A stretch of 64,000 nucleotides of DNA from Pseudomonas putida S13.1.2 (GCF_000498395.2 NZ_CP010979.1:6044001-6108000), one strand, 5' to 3'. Positions 25,875 to 34,749 are shown, counted from the first letter of the stretch. Notes: a model not told the origin generated them from the letters alone. Numbers and translations are program-made.

Positions 25875-27035
25875 TTATTTCTCTTCTGGATTGGCAGCCG
25901 GCGCCGGCGGCGGCCGCAGCCCCACCTCGGCAATCAGCTTCAACTGCTGCCCATTGCGCATCACCTCGATGGTGATCTTCTCGTTGGGCTTGATCCGCGC
26001 CACCTGGTTCATCGACTTGCGCCCGTCACCGGCCGGTTCGCCGTTGATGCTCAGGATCACGTCACCCAGTTGCAACCCAGCCTTGGCCGCCGGCCCTTCG
26101 CGGAAGATACCTGCCACCACGATACCTGGGCGGTCCTTCATGCCGAACGATTCAGCCAGCTCCTGGCTCAACGGTTGCACCTCGATGCCCAGCCAGCCAC
26201 GGATCACCTGGCCGTGCTCGACGATCGACTTCATCACCTCCAGTGCCAGTTTCACCGGGATGGCGAAGCCGATGCCCTGCGAACCACCGGACTTGGAGAA
26301 GATGGCGGTGTTGATGCCGACCAGGTTGCCACTGGCATCGACCAGCGCGCCACCCGAGTTGCCGGGGTTGATCGCTGCGTCGGTCTGGATGAAGTCTTCG
26401 TAGTTGTTCAGGCCCAGCTGGTTACGGCCGGTAGCGCTGATGATACCCATGGTCACGGTCTGGCCGACACCGAACGGGTTGCCGATGGCCAGTGACACGT
26501 CGCCAATGTGAATGGTGTCGGAACGGCCGATGGTGATCGCCGGCAGGTTCTTCAAGTCGATCTTCAGCACCGCCAGGTCGGTTTCCGGGTCGCTGCCGAT
26601 CACGCGGGCCAGGGTTTCGCGGCCATCTTTCAAGGCCACGACGATCTGGTCGGCGCCGCTGGTGACATGGTTGTTGGTCAGCAGGTAGCCCTCGGGGCTC
26701 ATGATCACCGCCGAGCCCAGGCTCGACTCCCAGCGGCGCTGCTTGGGCAGGTTGTCGCCGAAGAAACGGCGGAACTGCGGGTCTTCGAACAGTGGATGAG
26801 CGCTCTTGTTCACCACCTTGGTGGTGTACAGGTTGACCACTGCAGGGGCAGCCAGCGTCACGGCGTCGGCGTACGACACCGGGCCTTGCATGATCCGCGT
26901 GGTCTGCGGTGCCTGTTGCAGGTTGACGTCCTGGCTGGGCAGGCCTACCCACTCCGGGAAGCGCTGGATGATCAGCATGGCGATCAGTACGCCGGTAAGC
27001 AGGGGCCAGCCAAAGTAACGCAAAGCCTTGAACAT
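25875..27035 (-). CDS. algW: AlgW, periplasmic site-1 protease (DegS-like)
   Basis: The 386-residue protein has one N-terminal membrane anchor, a trypsin-like domain with the triad His123, Asp153 and Ser227 (in NPGNSGG), and one C-terminal PDZ domain. AlgW senses misfolded outer-membrane proteins through the PDZ domain and cleaves the anti-sigma factor MucA, releasing AlgU; this links it to the alginate operon in the same window. AGGA seven bases upstream supports the ATG at 27035 over a longer in-frame start at 27083. A perfect TATAAT on the minus strand (27148-27143) may be its -10, but no convincing -35 is visible. Confidence 0.95.
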   Translation of the reverse strand: MFKALRYFGWPLLTGVLIAMLIIQRFPEWVGLPSQDVNLQQAPQTTRIMQGPVSYADAVTLAAPAVVNLYTTKVVNKSAHPLFEDPQFRRFFGDNLPKQRRWESSLGSAVIMSPEGYLLTNNHVTSGADQIVVALKDGRETLARVIGSDPETDLAVLKIDLKNLPAITIGRSDTIHIGDVSLAIGNPFGVGQTVTMGIISATGRNQLGLNNYEDFIQTDAAINPGNSGGALVDASGNLVGINTAIFSKSGGSQGIGFAIPVKLALEVMKSIVEHGQVIRGWLGIEVQPLSQELAESFGMKDRPGIVVAGIFREGPAAKAGLQLGDVILSINGEPAGDGRKSMNQVARIKPNEKITIEVMRNGQQLKLIAEVGLRPPPAPAANPEEK

Positions 27036-27203
27036 GAACGAATCCTGGAAAGAGCGAGGGCCAGTGGCCGCGCAGTGGGGCATGAGCGCGCGCGATCATA
27101 CACCGGTTCCCCCAGTGCCGGCGACGGCCCATAATGGCCGGCATTATACGGGCGTTCCATTGGCGTTGCGCCCGAGAAAAGCGCAGTTTTCGAGGAGATT
27201 TTC

Positions 27204-27962
27204 ATGGCCGTCGCTCTAAACACCCTGGTCGAGGAAGCCGAGCGTTACCTGGGCAGCGCGAAGATTCAGGATTATTGCCCCAATGGCCTGCAAGTGGAGG
27301 GCCGGCCGCAGGTCAGCCGGATCGTCAGCGGCGTTACCGCCAGCCAGGCGTTGCTGGATGCTGCGGTCGAGGCCCAGGCCGACCTGGTGCTGGTGCACCA
27401 TGGTTATTTCTGGAAGGGGGAGAATCCGTGCATTACCGGTATCCGCCAGCGTCGGCTGAAAACCTTGCTGAACAACGACATCAGCCTGCTGGCGTTTCAC
27501 CTGCCGCTGGATGTGCACCCGGAGGTGGGCAACAACGTGCAGCTGGCGCGGCAACTGGACATCACCGTCGAAGGGCCGCTGGACCCGGAGAACCCCAAGG
27601 TGGTCGGGTTGGTCGGCTCATTGGCTGAACCTGTGACTGCGCGCGATTTTGCCCGGCGGGTTCAGGAAGTGCTGGGGCGTGAGCCGTTGCTGGTGGAGGG
27701 GGAGCAGATGATCCGCCGGGTCGGCTGGTGCACCGGTGGCGGGCAGGGTTACATCGACACGGCGATTGCGGCCGGGGTGGACCTGTACCTGACCGGCGAG
27801 GCGTCGGAGCAGACCTACCACAGTGCGCGCGAGAATGGCGTCAGCTTCATTGCTGCCGGGCACCATGCCACCGAGCGTTACGGGGTGCAGGCGCTGGGTG
27901 ATTACCTGGCGCGGCGGTTTGCCGTGGAGCACCTGTTCATCGATTGCCCCAATCCCATCTGA
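27204..27962 (+). CDS. Nif3-family dinuclear-metal protein (YbgI-like)
   Basis: The 252-residue protein has the conserved LVHHGYFW, FHLPLDVHPEVGNN and GHHATERYG blocks, whose His, Asp and Glu residues bind two metal ions in the toroidal hexamer. The biochemical role of this widespread family is unsettled; GTP cyclohydrolase-like activity has been suggested for some members. AGGAG six bases upstream supports the start. It is divergent from algW and stands alone, followed by a REP pair. Confidence 0.9.
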   Translation: MAVALNTLVEEAERYLGSAKIQDYCPNGLQVEGRPQVSRIVSGVTASQALLDAAVEAQADLVLVHHGYFWKGENPCITGIRQRRLKTLLNNDISLLAFHLPLDVHPEVGNNVQLARQLDITVEGPLDPENPKVVGLVGSLAEPVTARDFARRVQEVLGREPLLVEGEQMIRRVGWCTGGGQGYIDTAIAAGVDLYLTGEASEQTYHSARENGVSFIAAGHHATERYGVQALGDYLARRFAVEHLFIDCPNPI

Positions 27963-27978
27963 TATCAGCATTGCCTGC

Positions 27979-28056
27979 TTCGCGGGCTCGCCCGCTCCCA
28001 CAGGGATCGCACCAAGCCTGGGGGGCAATACCTGTGGGAGCGGGCGAGCCCGCGAA
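27979..28056. repeat. Inverted REP-like pair, 26-bp perfect arms
   Basis: TTCGCGGGCTCGCCCGCTCC opens the left arm (27979-28004), and its exact complement closes the right arm (28031-28056), with 26 bases between. It lies between the Nif3-family gene and cysD. Confidence 0.9.
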
Positions 28057-28206
28057 AGGGCCGGGCCTGGCAGCCCAAACCCGCAGTCATATCGTTAGAC
28101 CTTTTCGATCTAGCCCGCCTCCTAAATAGAAGCAGCCGCTGTGATAAAGTGGCTCGCTCGAACACGGCCCGCAGGCCGTCCATAAGATCGTTTTTCGTGA
28201 GTAGCC

Positions 28207-29124
28207 ATGGTCGACAAACTGACGCACTTGAAACAGCTGGAGGCGGAAAGCATCCACATTATCCGCGAGGTGGCCGCCGAGTTCGACAACCCGGTGATGC
28301 TGTACTCGATCGGCAAGGATTCCGCCGTGATGCTGCACCTGGCGCGCAAGGCCTTCTTCCCGGGCAAGCTGCCGTTCCCGGTGATGCACGTCGACACCCA
28401 GTGGAAATTCCAGGAGATGTACAGCTTCCGCGACAAGATGGTCGAGGAAATGGGCCTGGAACTGATCACCCACGTCAACCCTGAGGGTGTGGCGCAGGGC
28501 ATCAACCCGTTCACCCATGGCAGCTCCAAGCACACCGACATCATGAAGACCCAGGGCCTGAAGCAGGCACTGGACAAGCATGGTTTCGACGCCGCCTTCG
28601 GTGGCGCGCGCCGCGACGAAGAGAAGTCGCGGGCCAAAGAACGTGTGTATTCGTTCCGCGACAGCAAGCACCGCTGGGACCCGAAGAACCAGCGCCCCGA
28701 GCTGTGGAACGTGTACAACGGCAAGGTCAACAAAGGCGAGTCGATCCGCGTCTTCCCGCTGTCGAACTGGACCGAGCTGGACATCTGGCAGTACATCTAC
28801 CTTGAAGGCATCCCGATCGTGCCGCTGTACTTCGCCGCCGAGCGTGAAGTCATCGAGAAGAACGGCACCCTGATCATGATCGACGACGAGCGCATCCTCG
28901 AACACCTCTCCGAGGAAGAGAAAGCCCGTATCGTCAAGAAGAAGGTGCGTTTCCGTACCCTTGGCTGCTACCCACTGACGGGCGCTGTCGAGTCGGAAGC
29001 CGAGACCCTGACGGACATCATTCAGGAAATGCTCCTGACCCGAACGTCCGAACGCCAGGGCCGTGTCATCGACCACGATGGCGCCGGTTCCATGGAAGAC
29101 AAGAAACGCCAAGGCTACTTCTAA
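28207..29124 (+). CDS. cysD: CysD, sulfate adenylyltransferase small subunit
   Basis: The 305-residue protein is the catalytic ATP-sulfurylase subunit that makes adenosine 5'-phosphosulfate from sulfate and ATP. It holds the PP-loop (SIGKDSAVMLHLARKA), HVDTQWKFQEMY and FGGARRDEEKSRAKER. It forms a heterodimer with the GTPase part of CysNC, encoded 15 bases downstream. Its length and ends are those of the family. Confidence 0.97.
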   Translation: MVDKLTHLKQLEAESIHIIREVAAEFDNPVMLYSIGKDSAVMLHLARKAFFPGKLPFPVMHVDTQWKFQEMYSFRDKMVEEMGLELITHVNPEGVAQGINPFTHGSSKHTDIMKTQGLKQALDKHGFDAAFGGARRDEEKSRAKERVYSFRDSKHRWDPKNQRPELWNVYNGKVNKGESIRVFPLSNWTELDIWQYIYLEGIPIVPLYFAAEREVIEKNGTLIMIDDERILEHLSEEEKARIVKKKVRFRTLGCYPLTGAVESEAETLTDIIQEMLLTRTSERQGRVIDHDGAGSMEDKKRQGYF

Positions 29125-29139
29125 TTTCAGGGTTACTCC

Positions 29140-31041
29140 ATGTCGCACCAATCTGATCTGATCAGCGAGGACATCCTCGCCTACCTGGCCCAGCACGAGC
29201 GCAAGGAACTGCTGCGCTTCCTGACCTGCGGCAACGTTGACGATGGCAAGAGCACCCTGATCGGGCGCCTGCTGCACGACTCGAAGATGATCTACGAGGA
29301 CCACCTCGAAGCCATCACCCGTGATTCGAAGAAGTCCGGCACCACCGGCGAAGAAGTCGACCTGGCACTGCTGGTCGACGGCCTGCAGGCCGAGCGCGAG
29401 CAGGGCATCACCATTGATGTCGCCTACCGCTACTTCTCCACCGCCAAGCGCAAGTTCATCATTGCCGACACCCCGGGCCACGAGCAGTACACCCGCAACA
29501 TGGCCACCGGTGCATCCACCTGTGACCTGGCGATCATCCTGGTGGATGCCCGCTATGGCGTGCAAACCCAGACCCGTCGCCACAGCTACATTGCCTCGCT
29601 GCTGGGCATCAAGCACATCGTGGTCGCGGTCAACAAGATGGACCTCAAGGGCTTTGATGAGGGCGTCTTTGAGTCGATCAAGGCCGACTACCTGCAGTTT
29701 GCCGAGGCCATCAACCTGACCCCGAGCAGCCTGCAGTTCGTGCCAATGTCGGCGCTCAAGGGCGACAACGTGGTCAACCACAGCGAACAATCGCCGTGGT
29801 ACACCGGCCCGACGCTGATGGAAATCCTCGAAACCGTCGAGGTTGCGGCCGACCGCAACTTCACCGACTTGCGCTTCCCGGTGCAGTACGTGAACCGCCC
29901 GAATCTGAACTTCCGCGGCTTCGCCGGCACCATTGCCAGTGGCGTAGTGCACAAGGGTGACGAAATCGTCGTGCTGCCGTCGGGCAAGAGCAGCCGCGTC
30001 AAGTCCATCGTCACCTACGAAGGTGAACTGGAAAACGCCGGCCCAGGCCAGGCCGTGACCCTGACCATGGAAGACGAGATCGACATCTCCCGTGGCGACC
30101 TGCTGGTACATGCCGACAACGTACCGCCGGTGACCGACCAGTTCGACGCCATGCTGGTGTGGATGGCCGAAGAGCCGATGCTCCCAGGCAAGAAATACGA
30201 CATCAAGCGCGCCACCAGCTATGTGCCGGGCTCGATCGCAAGCATTACCCACAAGGTCGATGTGAACACGCTCGAGAAGGACGCAGCCAGCGCGCTGCAA
30301 CTGAACGAGATCGGGCGTGTCAAGGTGTCGCTGGACAGCGCCATCGCCCTGGACGGCTACGACAGCAACCGCACCACCGGTGCGTTCATCGTCATCGACC
30401 GCCTGACCAACGGCACCGTTGGCGCTGGCATGATCATCGCTCCGCCTGTTCTGCCACACGGCAGCACCGGCCAGCATGGCAAGCAGGCCCACGTGTCTAC
30501 CGAAGAGCGCGCCCTGCGCTTCGGCCAGCAGCCTGCCACCGTGCTGTTCAGCGGCCTGTCCGGCGCTGGCAAGAGCACCCTGGCCTATGCCGTGGAGCGC
30601 AAGCTGTTCGACATGGGCCGTGCGGTATACGTGCTCGACGGCCAGAACCTGCGCCACGACCTGAACAAGGGCTTGCCGCAAGACCGCGCCGGTCGCACCG
30701 AAAACTGGCGCCGCGCCGCCCATGTGGCCCGCCAGTTCAACGAGGCCGGCCTGCTGACCCTGGCTGCGTTCGTGGCCCCGGATGCCGAAGGCCGCGAACA
30801 GGCCAAGGCCCTGATCGGCAAAGAGCGCCTGGTGACCGTTTACGTCCAGGCCTCGCCGCTGGCTTGCCGTGAGCGCGACCCGCAAGGCCTGTACGCTGCC
30901 GGTGGCGAAAACATCCCGGGCGAAAGCTTCCCGTTCGATGTGCCGCTGGATGCCGACCTGGTGATCGACACCCAGTCCACCAGCGTGGACGAAGGTGTGA
31001 AACAGGTGCTGGACGTGCTGCGTCAGCGCGGCGCTATCTAA
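29140..31041 (+). CDS. cysNC: CysNC, sulfate adenylyltransferase GTPase fused to APS kinase
   Basis: The 633-residue bifunctional protein starts with an EF-Tu-like GTPase, with GNVDDGKST (G1), DTPGHEQY (G3) and NKMD (G4), followed by beta-barrel domains. The C-terminal APS kinase has its Walker A, SGLSGAGKST, near residue 470 and DGQNLRHDLNKGL after it. GTP hydrolysis drives APS synthesis by CysD, and the kinase part then forms PAPS. Fusion of CysN with CysC is usual in pseudomonads. A strong intrinsic terminator follows. Confidence 0.97.
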   Translation: MSHQSDLISEDILAYLAQHERKELLRFLTCGNVDDGKSTLIGRLLHDSKMIYEDHLEAITRDSKKSGTTGEEVDLALLVDGLQAEREQGITIDVAYRYFSTAKRKFIIADTPGHEQYTRNMATGASTCDLAIILVDARYGVQTQTRRHSYIASLLGIKHIVVAVNKMDLKGFDEGVFESIKADYLQFAEAINLTPSSLQFVPMSALKGDNVVNHSEQSPWYTGPTLMEILETVEVAADRNFTDLRFPVQYVNRPNLNFRGFAGTIASGVVHKGDEIVVLPSGKSSRVKSIVTYEGELENAGPGQAVTLTMEDEIDISRGDLLVHADNVPPVTDQFDAMLVWMAEEPMLPGKKYDIKRATSYVPGSIASITHKVDVNTLEKDAASALQLNEIGRVKVSLDSAIALDGYDSNRTTGAFIVIDRLTNGTVGAGMIIAPPVLPHGSTGQHGKQAHVSTEERALRFGQQPATVLFSGLSGAGKSTLAYAVERKLFDMGRAVYVLDGQNLRHDLNKGLPQDRAGRTENWRRAAHVARQFNEAGLLTLAAFVAPDAEGREQAKALIGKERLVTVYVQASPLACRERDPQGLYAAGGENIPGESFPFDVPLDADLVIDTQSTSVDEGVKQVLDVLRQRGAI

Positions 31042-31056
31042 GCGCTGGCCTGCAAG

Positions 31057-31083
31057 AAAAAACCCGCTTCGGCGGGTTTTTTT
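31057..31083 (+). terminator. Intrinsic terminator after cysNC
   Basis: AAAAAACCCGC, a TTCG tetraloop and GCGGG followed by seven Ts form a stable hairpin 15 bases after the cysNC stop. Confidence 0.95.
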
Positions 31084-31160
31084 ATGCGCGTAATCCTTGG
31101 GTTGTGCGGAGCCTTTAAGGCCAACCGCTTTGTTGAGAATCTGAAAGTTTGCGCGATCAC

Positions 31161-31185
31161 TGTAGGAGCGGCTTTAGCCGCGAAC
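31161..31185 (+). repeat. Solitary REP-like element
   Basis: TGTAGGAGCGGCTTTAGCCG is a single copy of the intergenic palindrome, with no facing partner. It marks the border between cysNC and the bacteriocin block. Confidence 0.65.
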
Positions 31186-31223
31186 ACCGGCAGAGCCGGT
31201 GCCATGTACCGCCGCTGGGCAGG

Positions 31224-31493
31224 CTAGTTAATTTTAATTCTGAACACTGCAAGACGCTTTGACGCTCTCCATTCCAAGATGCGCGCCATGACCTGCTCGG
31301 AGCATCTTCCCCGTTCTTCCTCGGGGTAATAGATAAGGTCAGCGCCATCAGGATGTTCAACCACTTCGATAAAGTGTTCCAGCAATCGATCCTGCCAAGC
31401 ACGCGAGCCTGTCGCCTGAATCAACGCCTCAACAAGCGAGCGGAACTCATCGTATGAATAGTCGGCCAGGCAGTGTTTCAGACGGATCACCAT
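31224..31493 (-). CDS. Colicin E-type immunity protein (second unit)
   Basis: The 89-residue acidic protein has the Im2/Im9-type core, VVEHPDGADLIYYPEEE, which in the family contains the Tyr-Tyr and Asp residues that plug the DNase exosite. It overlaps the truncated toxin gene by seven bases, as expected of a toxin-immunity pair. It is clearly related to the immunity protein at 32075 but not identical, so it should protect against a different nuclease. With its own toxin collapsed, it may act as an orphan immunity gene. Confidence 0.85.
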   Translation of the reverse strand: MVIRLKHCLADYSYDEFRSLVEALIQATGSRAWQDRLLEHFIEVVEHPDGADLIYYPEEERGRCSEQVMARILEWRASKRLAVFRIKIN

Positions 31494-31807
31494 GGCGTCT
31501 CCGATGAAAGCGCGTATTGCATGGCGCTCATGATCCGCAGGTTTTCAGCGTCGTACATCAACCCACCCCACTCGGGCGGGTTCAAGTGGCATATCTGATA
31601 AGAGCGTAGACGCTTTACCGTCTCATGGAATGGCGCCCGAGGGGGCCAGCCTTTCTTGAGACGGTTGAGTTGGGCGGGGATGAATTGCTGGCTGTAGATT
31701 GGGTCTTCTGCAATTGCCAGCCAGAAGGATTGGCAGAAATGGTCGAAGCTGTGGAATGTACGACTTTCGAGTTTACGGATGATGAATTCTGGAAGAAGGC
31801 TGGCCAT
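31487..31807 (-). pseudogene. Collapsed bacteriocin: start codon joined directly to a degenerate DNase domain
   Basis: The 106-residue frame contains only the C-terminal nuclease-type region of an S-type bacteriocin. RTFHSFDHFCQSFWLAIAED aligns with EYGSFDAFRRQFWKAVANDP of the intact toxin next door, and GGLMYDAENLRIM aligns with GGVYDMDNLIIL. The HNH site is lost: IHH reads ICH, and the later paired histidines are absent. The bases around its ATG and the DNA upstream resemble those of the intact bacteriocin gene, so it appears to be a copy with an internal deletion removing the receptor and translocation domains. Confidence 0.7.
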
Positions 31808-31990
31808 AGAGTCGTCCCTGAGTGAAAGGCAGGGAAAGTGTGCCCGAGGGCGAATTTGATTTATGTCAGAGGTAGGCTGTATGTCAGTAGGAACGTTCCC
31901 GATGATTGGAAGGAGTTTTCTTAAGTATGCTTTTCCTACACGGGAATTTGCCTTTTTCCTTTGCCGTTTCGTAGGGCAAGCTCCTGGTTG
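31808..31990 (-). repeat. Diverged copy of the bacteriocin upstream region and lrp-like 3' end
   Basis: By eye this stretch aligns with 34638-34806, which holds the intact bacteriocin's upstream DNA and the last codons of the lrp-like gene. The best segment reads, on the minus strand, a relic tail KGKRQIPV-stop-EKHT-stop, against KEKRVIPVSEKHI-stop in the intact gene. The surrounding DNA (tatgtcag...gtagga...cttaaga) also matches. This suggests a past tandem duplication of the whole bacteriocin unit. Confidence 0.55.
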
Positions 31991-32035
31991 GATTCAACAA
32001 ATTGTTTTAGGCGTTTCTCCAGAATATCCGGTCCG

Positions 32036-32075
32036 AATAGATTGAGACCCTGGGTTATCAGGGTCTCAATCTATT
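32036..32075 (-). terminator. Long stem-loop after the first immunity gene
   Basis: A perfect 17-bp stem (AATAGATTGAGACCCTG with its complement) closes a six-base loop. It begins at the immunity stop codon. There is no T-run beyond it, so it may act as an mRNA 3'-end stabiliser as much as a terminator. Confidence 0.6.
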
Positions 32076-32347
32076 TAGTTGGCTTTGAAACCTACTTTGC
32101 CATTGGCCAGGCGCCAGGTTTCGACGATTTCAAGTACTTGTTCAGGCTCGCCCCGGTTGCTGCCTTGCGGTCTAAAAAACAGGTCACTCCCAGACGGATG
32201 CTCGGTAATTTTCTCAAAAAGCTCGATCAAAGGTACTAGTACGTTGTCTGGCTCATCCTCGATAGCTGTATTAATCATTTGGAGGAAAACAAGGAACTCT
32301 TGCTTTGTGTAATCTTCAAATTTGTTTTTCAAGATTGCTTTTTCCAT
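32075..32347 (-). CDS. Colicin E-type immunity protein for the S-type bacteriocin
   Basis: The 90-residue acidic protein has the family core KITEHPSGSDLFFRP and the helix-rich flanks of Im proteins. It binds and blocks the HNH DNase domain encoded upstream. Its start lies 32 bases inside the toxin gene, the usual arrangement for colicin/pyocin immunity genes, so a producing cell makes both together. One position usually Tyr in Im proteins (the YY pair) is Phe-Phe here. Confidence 0.9.
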   Translation of the reverse strand: MEKAILKNKFEDYTKQEFLVFLQMINTAIEDEPDNVLVPLIELFEKITEHPSGSDLFFRPQGSNRGEPEQVLEIVETWRLANGKVGFKAN

Positions 32348-34637
32348 AGTGAATATGATTGTGAGCTTTGGGTGTCAAAATTATTAAATTGTCCATATCA
32401 TATACGCCTCCCTGCTTGCTGATTGGTACAACGTGGTGAATTTCGTGAGAGCGTTTGCTCATGTACTCATCATCTCTGTCGACCCAGGGCGAATATCCGT
32501 GTTTTTTCATTCGACGGATGTCTTGGGGGCTAAACTGCTTGGACAGCTCGGGGTCATTAGCCACCGCCTTCCAAAACTGCCGTCGGAACGCGTCAAAACT
32601 CCCGTATTCATTCCCTCTGAGAAGATCAGCAATCTGAGCAGGAATTGGAGCCCCTTCGAGGCTGGCTGCAGATTTACGCCACGTATCTGATACCTGTGTA
32701 CCATTTCCGGTCGATGTACCTGCCTCGTACCGCGGGCTTTTGAACACCACCAGAATAGGCGGTAATCCCGAGTCCATGGGGAAGGTGATGATCAGCCGCT
32801 CCTGATCCAGCAAATCCAGCGCCGGGTAACCCTCTGTTTCGGTTCTCACGGGGTTCAGGGTACTGCCGGTGTAAACGACGGTACCGGGTGGCGCTGGCGG
32901 CAAGCTGGTAGAGCTTCCATCTTCACCGCCCGGCGCGCTTGCAGGTGTCCAGGTCAAAATCCGCTGCGGGTTATCCAGTGCCAGGCTGTAGACCTGCCGC
33001 TCACTGTCGAATGTCGCAGCGCGTACCGGTACCGGTTTGCCCCCAGGCACGACATACAGGTCCATGCCATTTTCGTGCTCGGATCCAGCCAGCAGATACG
33101 GCAGGTCGATGCTGGTTGCTGACGCTGCCAAAGTTGCTAGGTCAGGCTCCCCGGGCGGCGTAAGGCTGGCTAGCGGGGTGCTGATCAGATAACGGCGCTC
33201 ACTGTTACCCAGCGTTGACGGCCAGGCCATCGCAAGGGTGCCTACTGCAAGCGAAGGGATTGTCGTCGCAACAAGGCGGGCAATCGCGGCTGCGATTGCT
33301 TCACCCAAAGCCGAGTAAGCCGCTTCGGCTACTGCAAAAGAGGTAGCACCAATGGGGATGATGGCCGGCGTCAGTCCCGCCAAGCGCGCTTCATTGATAT
33401 AGGAAATGCTCCGCCGCAGAGCCTCCTGCCTTTGCCGCTCGGCTTCTGCAGCCAAGCGCTCGGCTTCTGCAGCCAAGCGCTCGGCTTCTGCAGCCAAGCG
33501 CTCAGCTTCGGCCTGCTGGCGTGCAGCTTCTTCCTGTGCAGCGAGTTGGCCTTGAAGGTTTTCCACCTCCGCAGCGCGCTGCATCAGGTTTTGCGTCGCA
33601 CCTGCATATACGCCCAGGAATCTGATCGATTCGGTTAGCGCCAGTGCGAGATGGTATTCCTGCCAGCGCGGGCCAGCCCGGCGTAATCGTTGTTCATCTA
33701 CAAGATGCAAAAGCCCTTCAAGTTGAGGCTTCGACAGGGGGGCGTTGATGCGGGGATTTTGATCATGGTACAGCGGTATTTGTGATTGCTTGGTCTGCAC
33801 CAAGGCAGCAGCGGTTGCAAGGTAGGCACTGAAGGTTTGAACGAGCGTGAGCGTGTCGGAAATGACGGTTTGCCCCAACTCATGCTGAAGAACGTTGGGT
33901 AAACAATCGAAATGTATTTGCCGCTCTGCGTGAATCTGAGCTGTTTGACGCGCGATCATCTCCAGAAGATTCAGAGGCTGATGGTTAAGCTCCTCCTGAT
34001 CCACTTGCCTTGCGAGGCCCTCAAGTTCGTCTGCGAGCGCTTGGTGTTTTTGAGCTTCGATGTGTAAACGGTATGTGCCTTCCCACGACCTCTGCAGTCT
34101 TGTGGCCCATTCCACACCTAGCTCCTGGCCTGTTGTTGCTGCGAAGAACCCCGGGTCCAGAAACCGGCTCATCATTGAGTCGCCGCGTTTGTAGAATGCG
34201 GGTACGCCAAAGTAATTATTGGCATCAGGTAGAATCTGCAAATAACCGTCACGAATCTGACTGATTCGTAATGACAGGATTTGTTGTTCTGTTGAAAGGG
34301 TGGATGTTGCGCCGTTTGTACTGTTCGCCTCGGCTCTGATCTGGGCCTTCAGTGCAGTAATGGTTTCAGGGATCTGGTTTACTTCGTGAGCATATTTGTC
34401 CGAATAGTCCTTCTCGATAATCTGAAATTCTTCTGTCAGCACTCTGCGAGTGGAAATGACCCGTGCGATGTCATTTTTGGTTGGGCTGGTGCCTCGTGGA
34501 TAACCATCGCTTAGCCCCCAGCCACCTGCGCCCGGTCCACCACCACCGCCACCAATCAAACTTAGTTCGGCACCTGTTGGTGCTTGCGCACTGATAAACA
34601 GCGCTTCATCGAGATAATACGTGTTGTCCCGTGCCAT
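32316..34637 (-). CDS. S-type bacteriocin (pyocin-like) with C-terminal HNH DNase
   Basis: The 773-residue toxin (start at 34637, AGGAG seven bases upstream) has a Gly-rich N terminus, a long helical region and a coiled-coil built from LAAEAER heptads. A pyocin S translocation domain (about 470-650) follows, then a DNase domain (about 665-773). The nuclease motif is complete: His734-His735, then His759 and His763. This spacing of 25 and 4 matches His102, His127 and His131 of the colicin E9 DNase. It should enter related pseudomonads through an outer-membrane receptor and cut their DNA. It is less GC-rich than its neighbours and has a cognate immunity gene. Confidence 0.93.
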   Translation of the reverse strand: MARDNTYYLDEALFISAQAPTGAELSLIGGGGGGPGAGGWGLSDGYPRGTSPTKNDIARVISTRRVLTEEFQIIEKDYSDKYAHEVNQIPETITALKAQIRAEANSTNGATSTLSTEQQILSLRISQIRDGYLQILPDANNYFGVPAFYKRGDSMMSRFLDPGFFAATTGQELGVEWATRLQRSWEGTYRLHIEAQKHQALADELEGLARQVDQEELNHQPLNLLEMIARQTAQIHAERQIHFDCLPNVLQHELGQTVISDTLTLVQTFSAYLATAAALVQTKQSQIPLYHDQNPRINAPLSKPQLEGLLHLVDEQRLRRAGPRWQEYHLALALTESIRFLGVYAGATQNLMQRAAEVENLQGQLAAQEEAARQQAEAERLAAEAERLAAEAERLAAEAERQRQEALRRSISYINEARLAGLTPAIIPIGATSFAVAEAAYSALGEAIAAAIARLVATTIPSLAVGTLAMAWPSTLGNSERRYLISTPLASLTPPGEPDLATLAASATSIDLPYLLAGSEHENGMDLYVVPGGKPVPVRAATFDSERQVYSLALDNPQRILTWTPASAPGGEDGSSTSLPPAPPGTVVYTGSTLNPVRTETEGYPALDLLDQERLIITFPMDSGLPPILVVFKSPRYEAGTSTGNGTQVSDTWRKSAASLEGAPIPAQIADLLRGNEYGSFDAFRRQFWKAVANDPELSKQFSPQDIRRMKKHGYSPWVDRDDEYMSKRSHEIHHVVPISKQGGVYDMDNLIILTPKAHNHIHYGKSNLEKQI
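33437..33499. repeat. Three perfect 21-bp tandem repeats inside the bacteriocin gene
   Basis: Three consecutive identical units (on the plus strand each begins gctcggcttctgcagccaag) occupy 33437-33499, followed by a degenerate fourth. Each encodes one LAAEAER heptad of the coiled-coil, so slippage would change its length by seven residues without breaking the frame. Confidence 0.95.
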
Positions 34638-34749
34638 GTAGGTTCTCCTGGTCACTACACGGCATAGCTTTAAACGTATTGAATTCGCGGTATGTCAGCT
34701 GCGGCCTGTCAATCGGTAGGAAGCTTCCTGGTGCTCGGAAAGGTCTGTC

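Noticed and set aside
28087..30885. 932-codon open frame on the minus strand opposite cysD-cysNC
   Set aside because: It mirrors two certain core genes in a GC-rich genome, where antisense frames stay open by codon bias. Its translation has no recognisable motif.
31861..32045. Small plus-strand frame between the two immunity units
   Set aside because: It lies in the duplicated relic DNA; the similarity there is to the minus-strand lrp-like gene end, not to any plus-strand product.
34638..34749. LexA box or PrtN-type P-box ahead of the bacteriocin
   Set aside because: An ATTGACAGG element and a TTGACA are present, but there is no CTGT-N8-ACAG palindrome, no convincing repeat of the P-box, and no matching -10, so no site is called.
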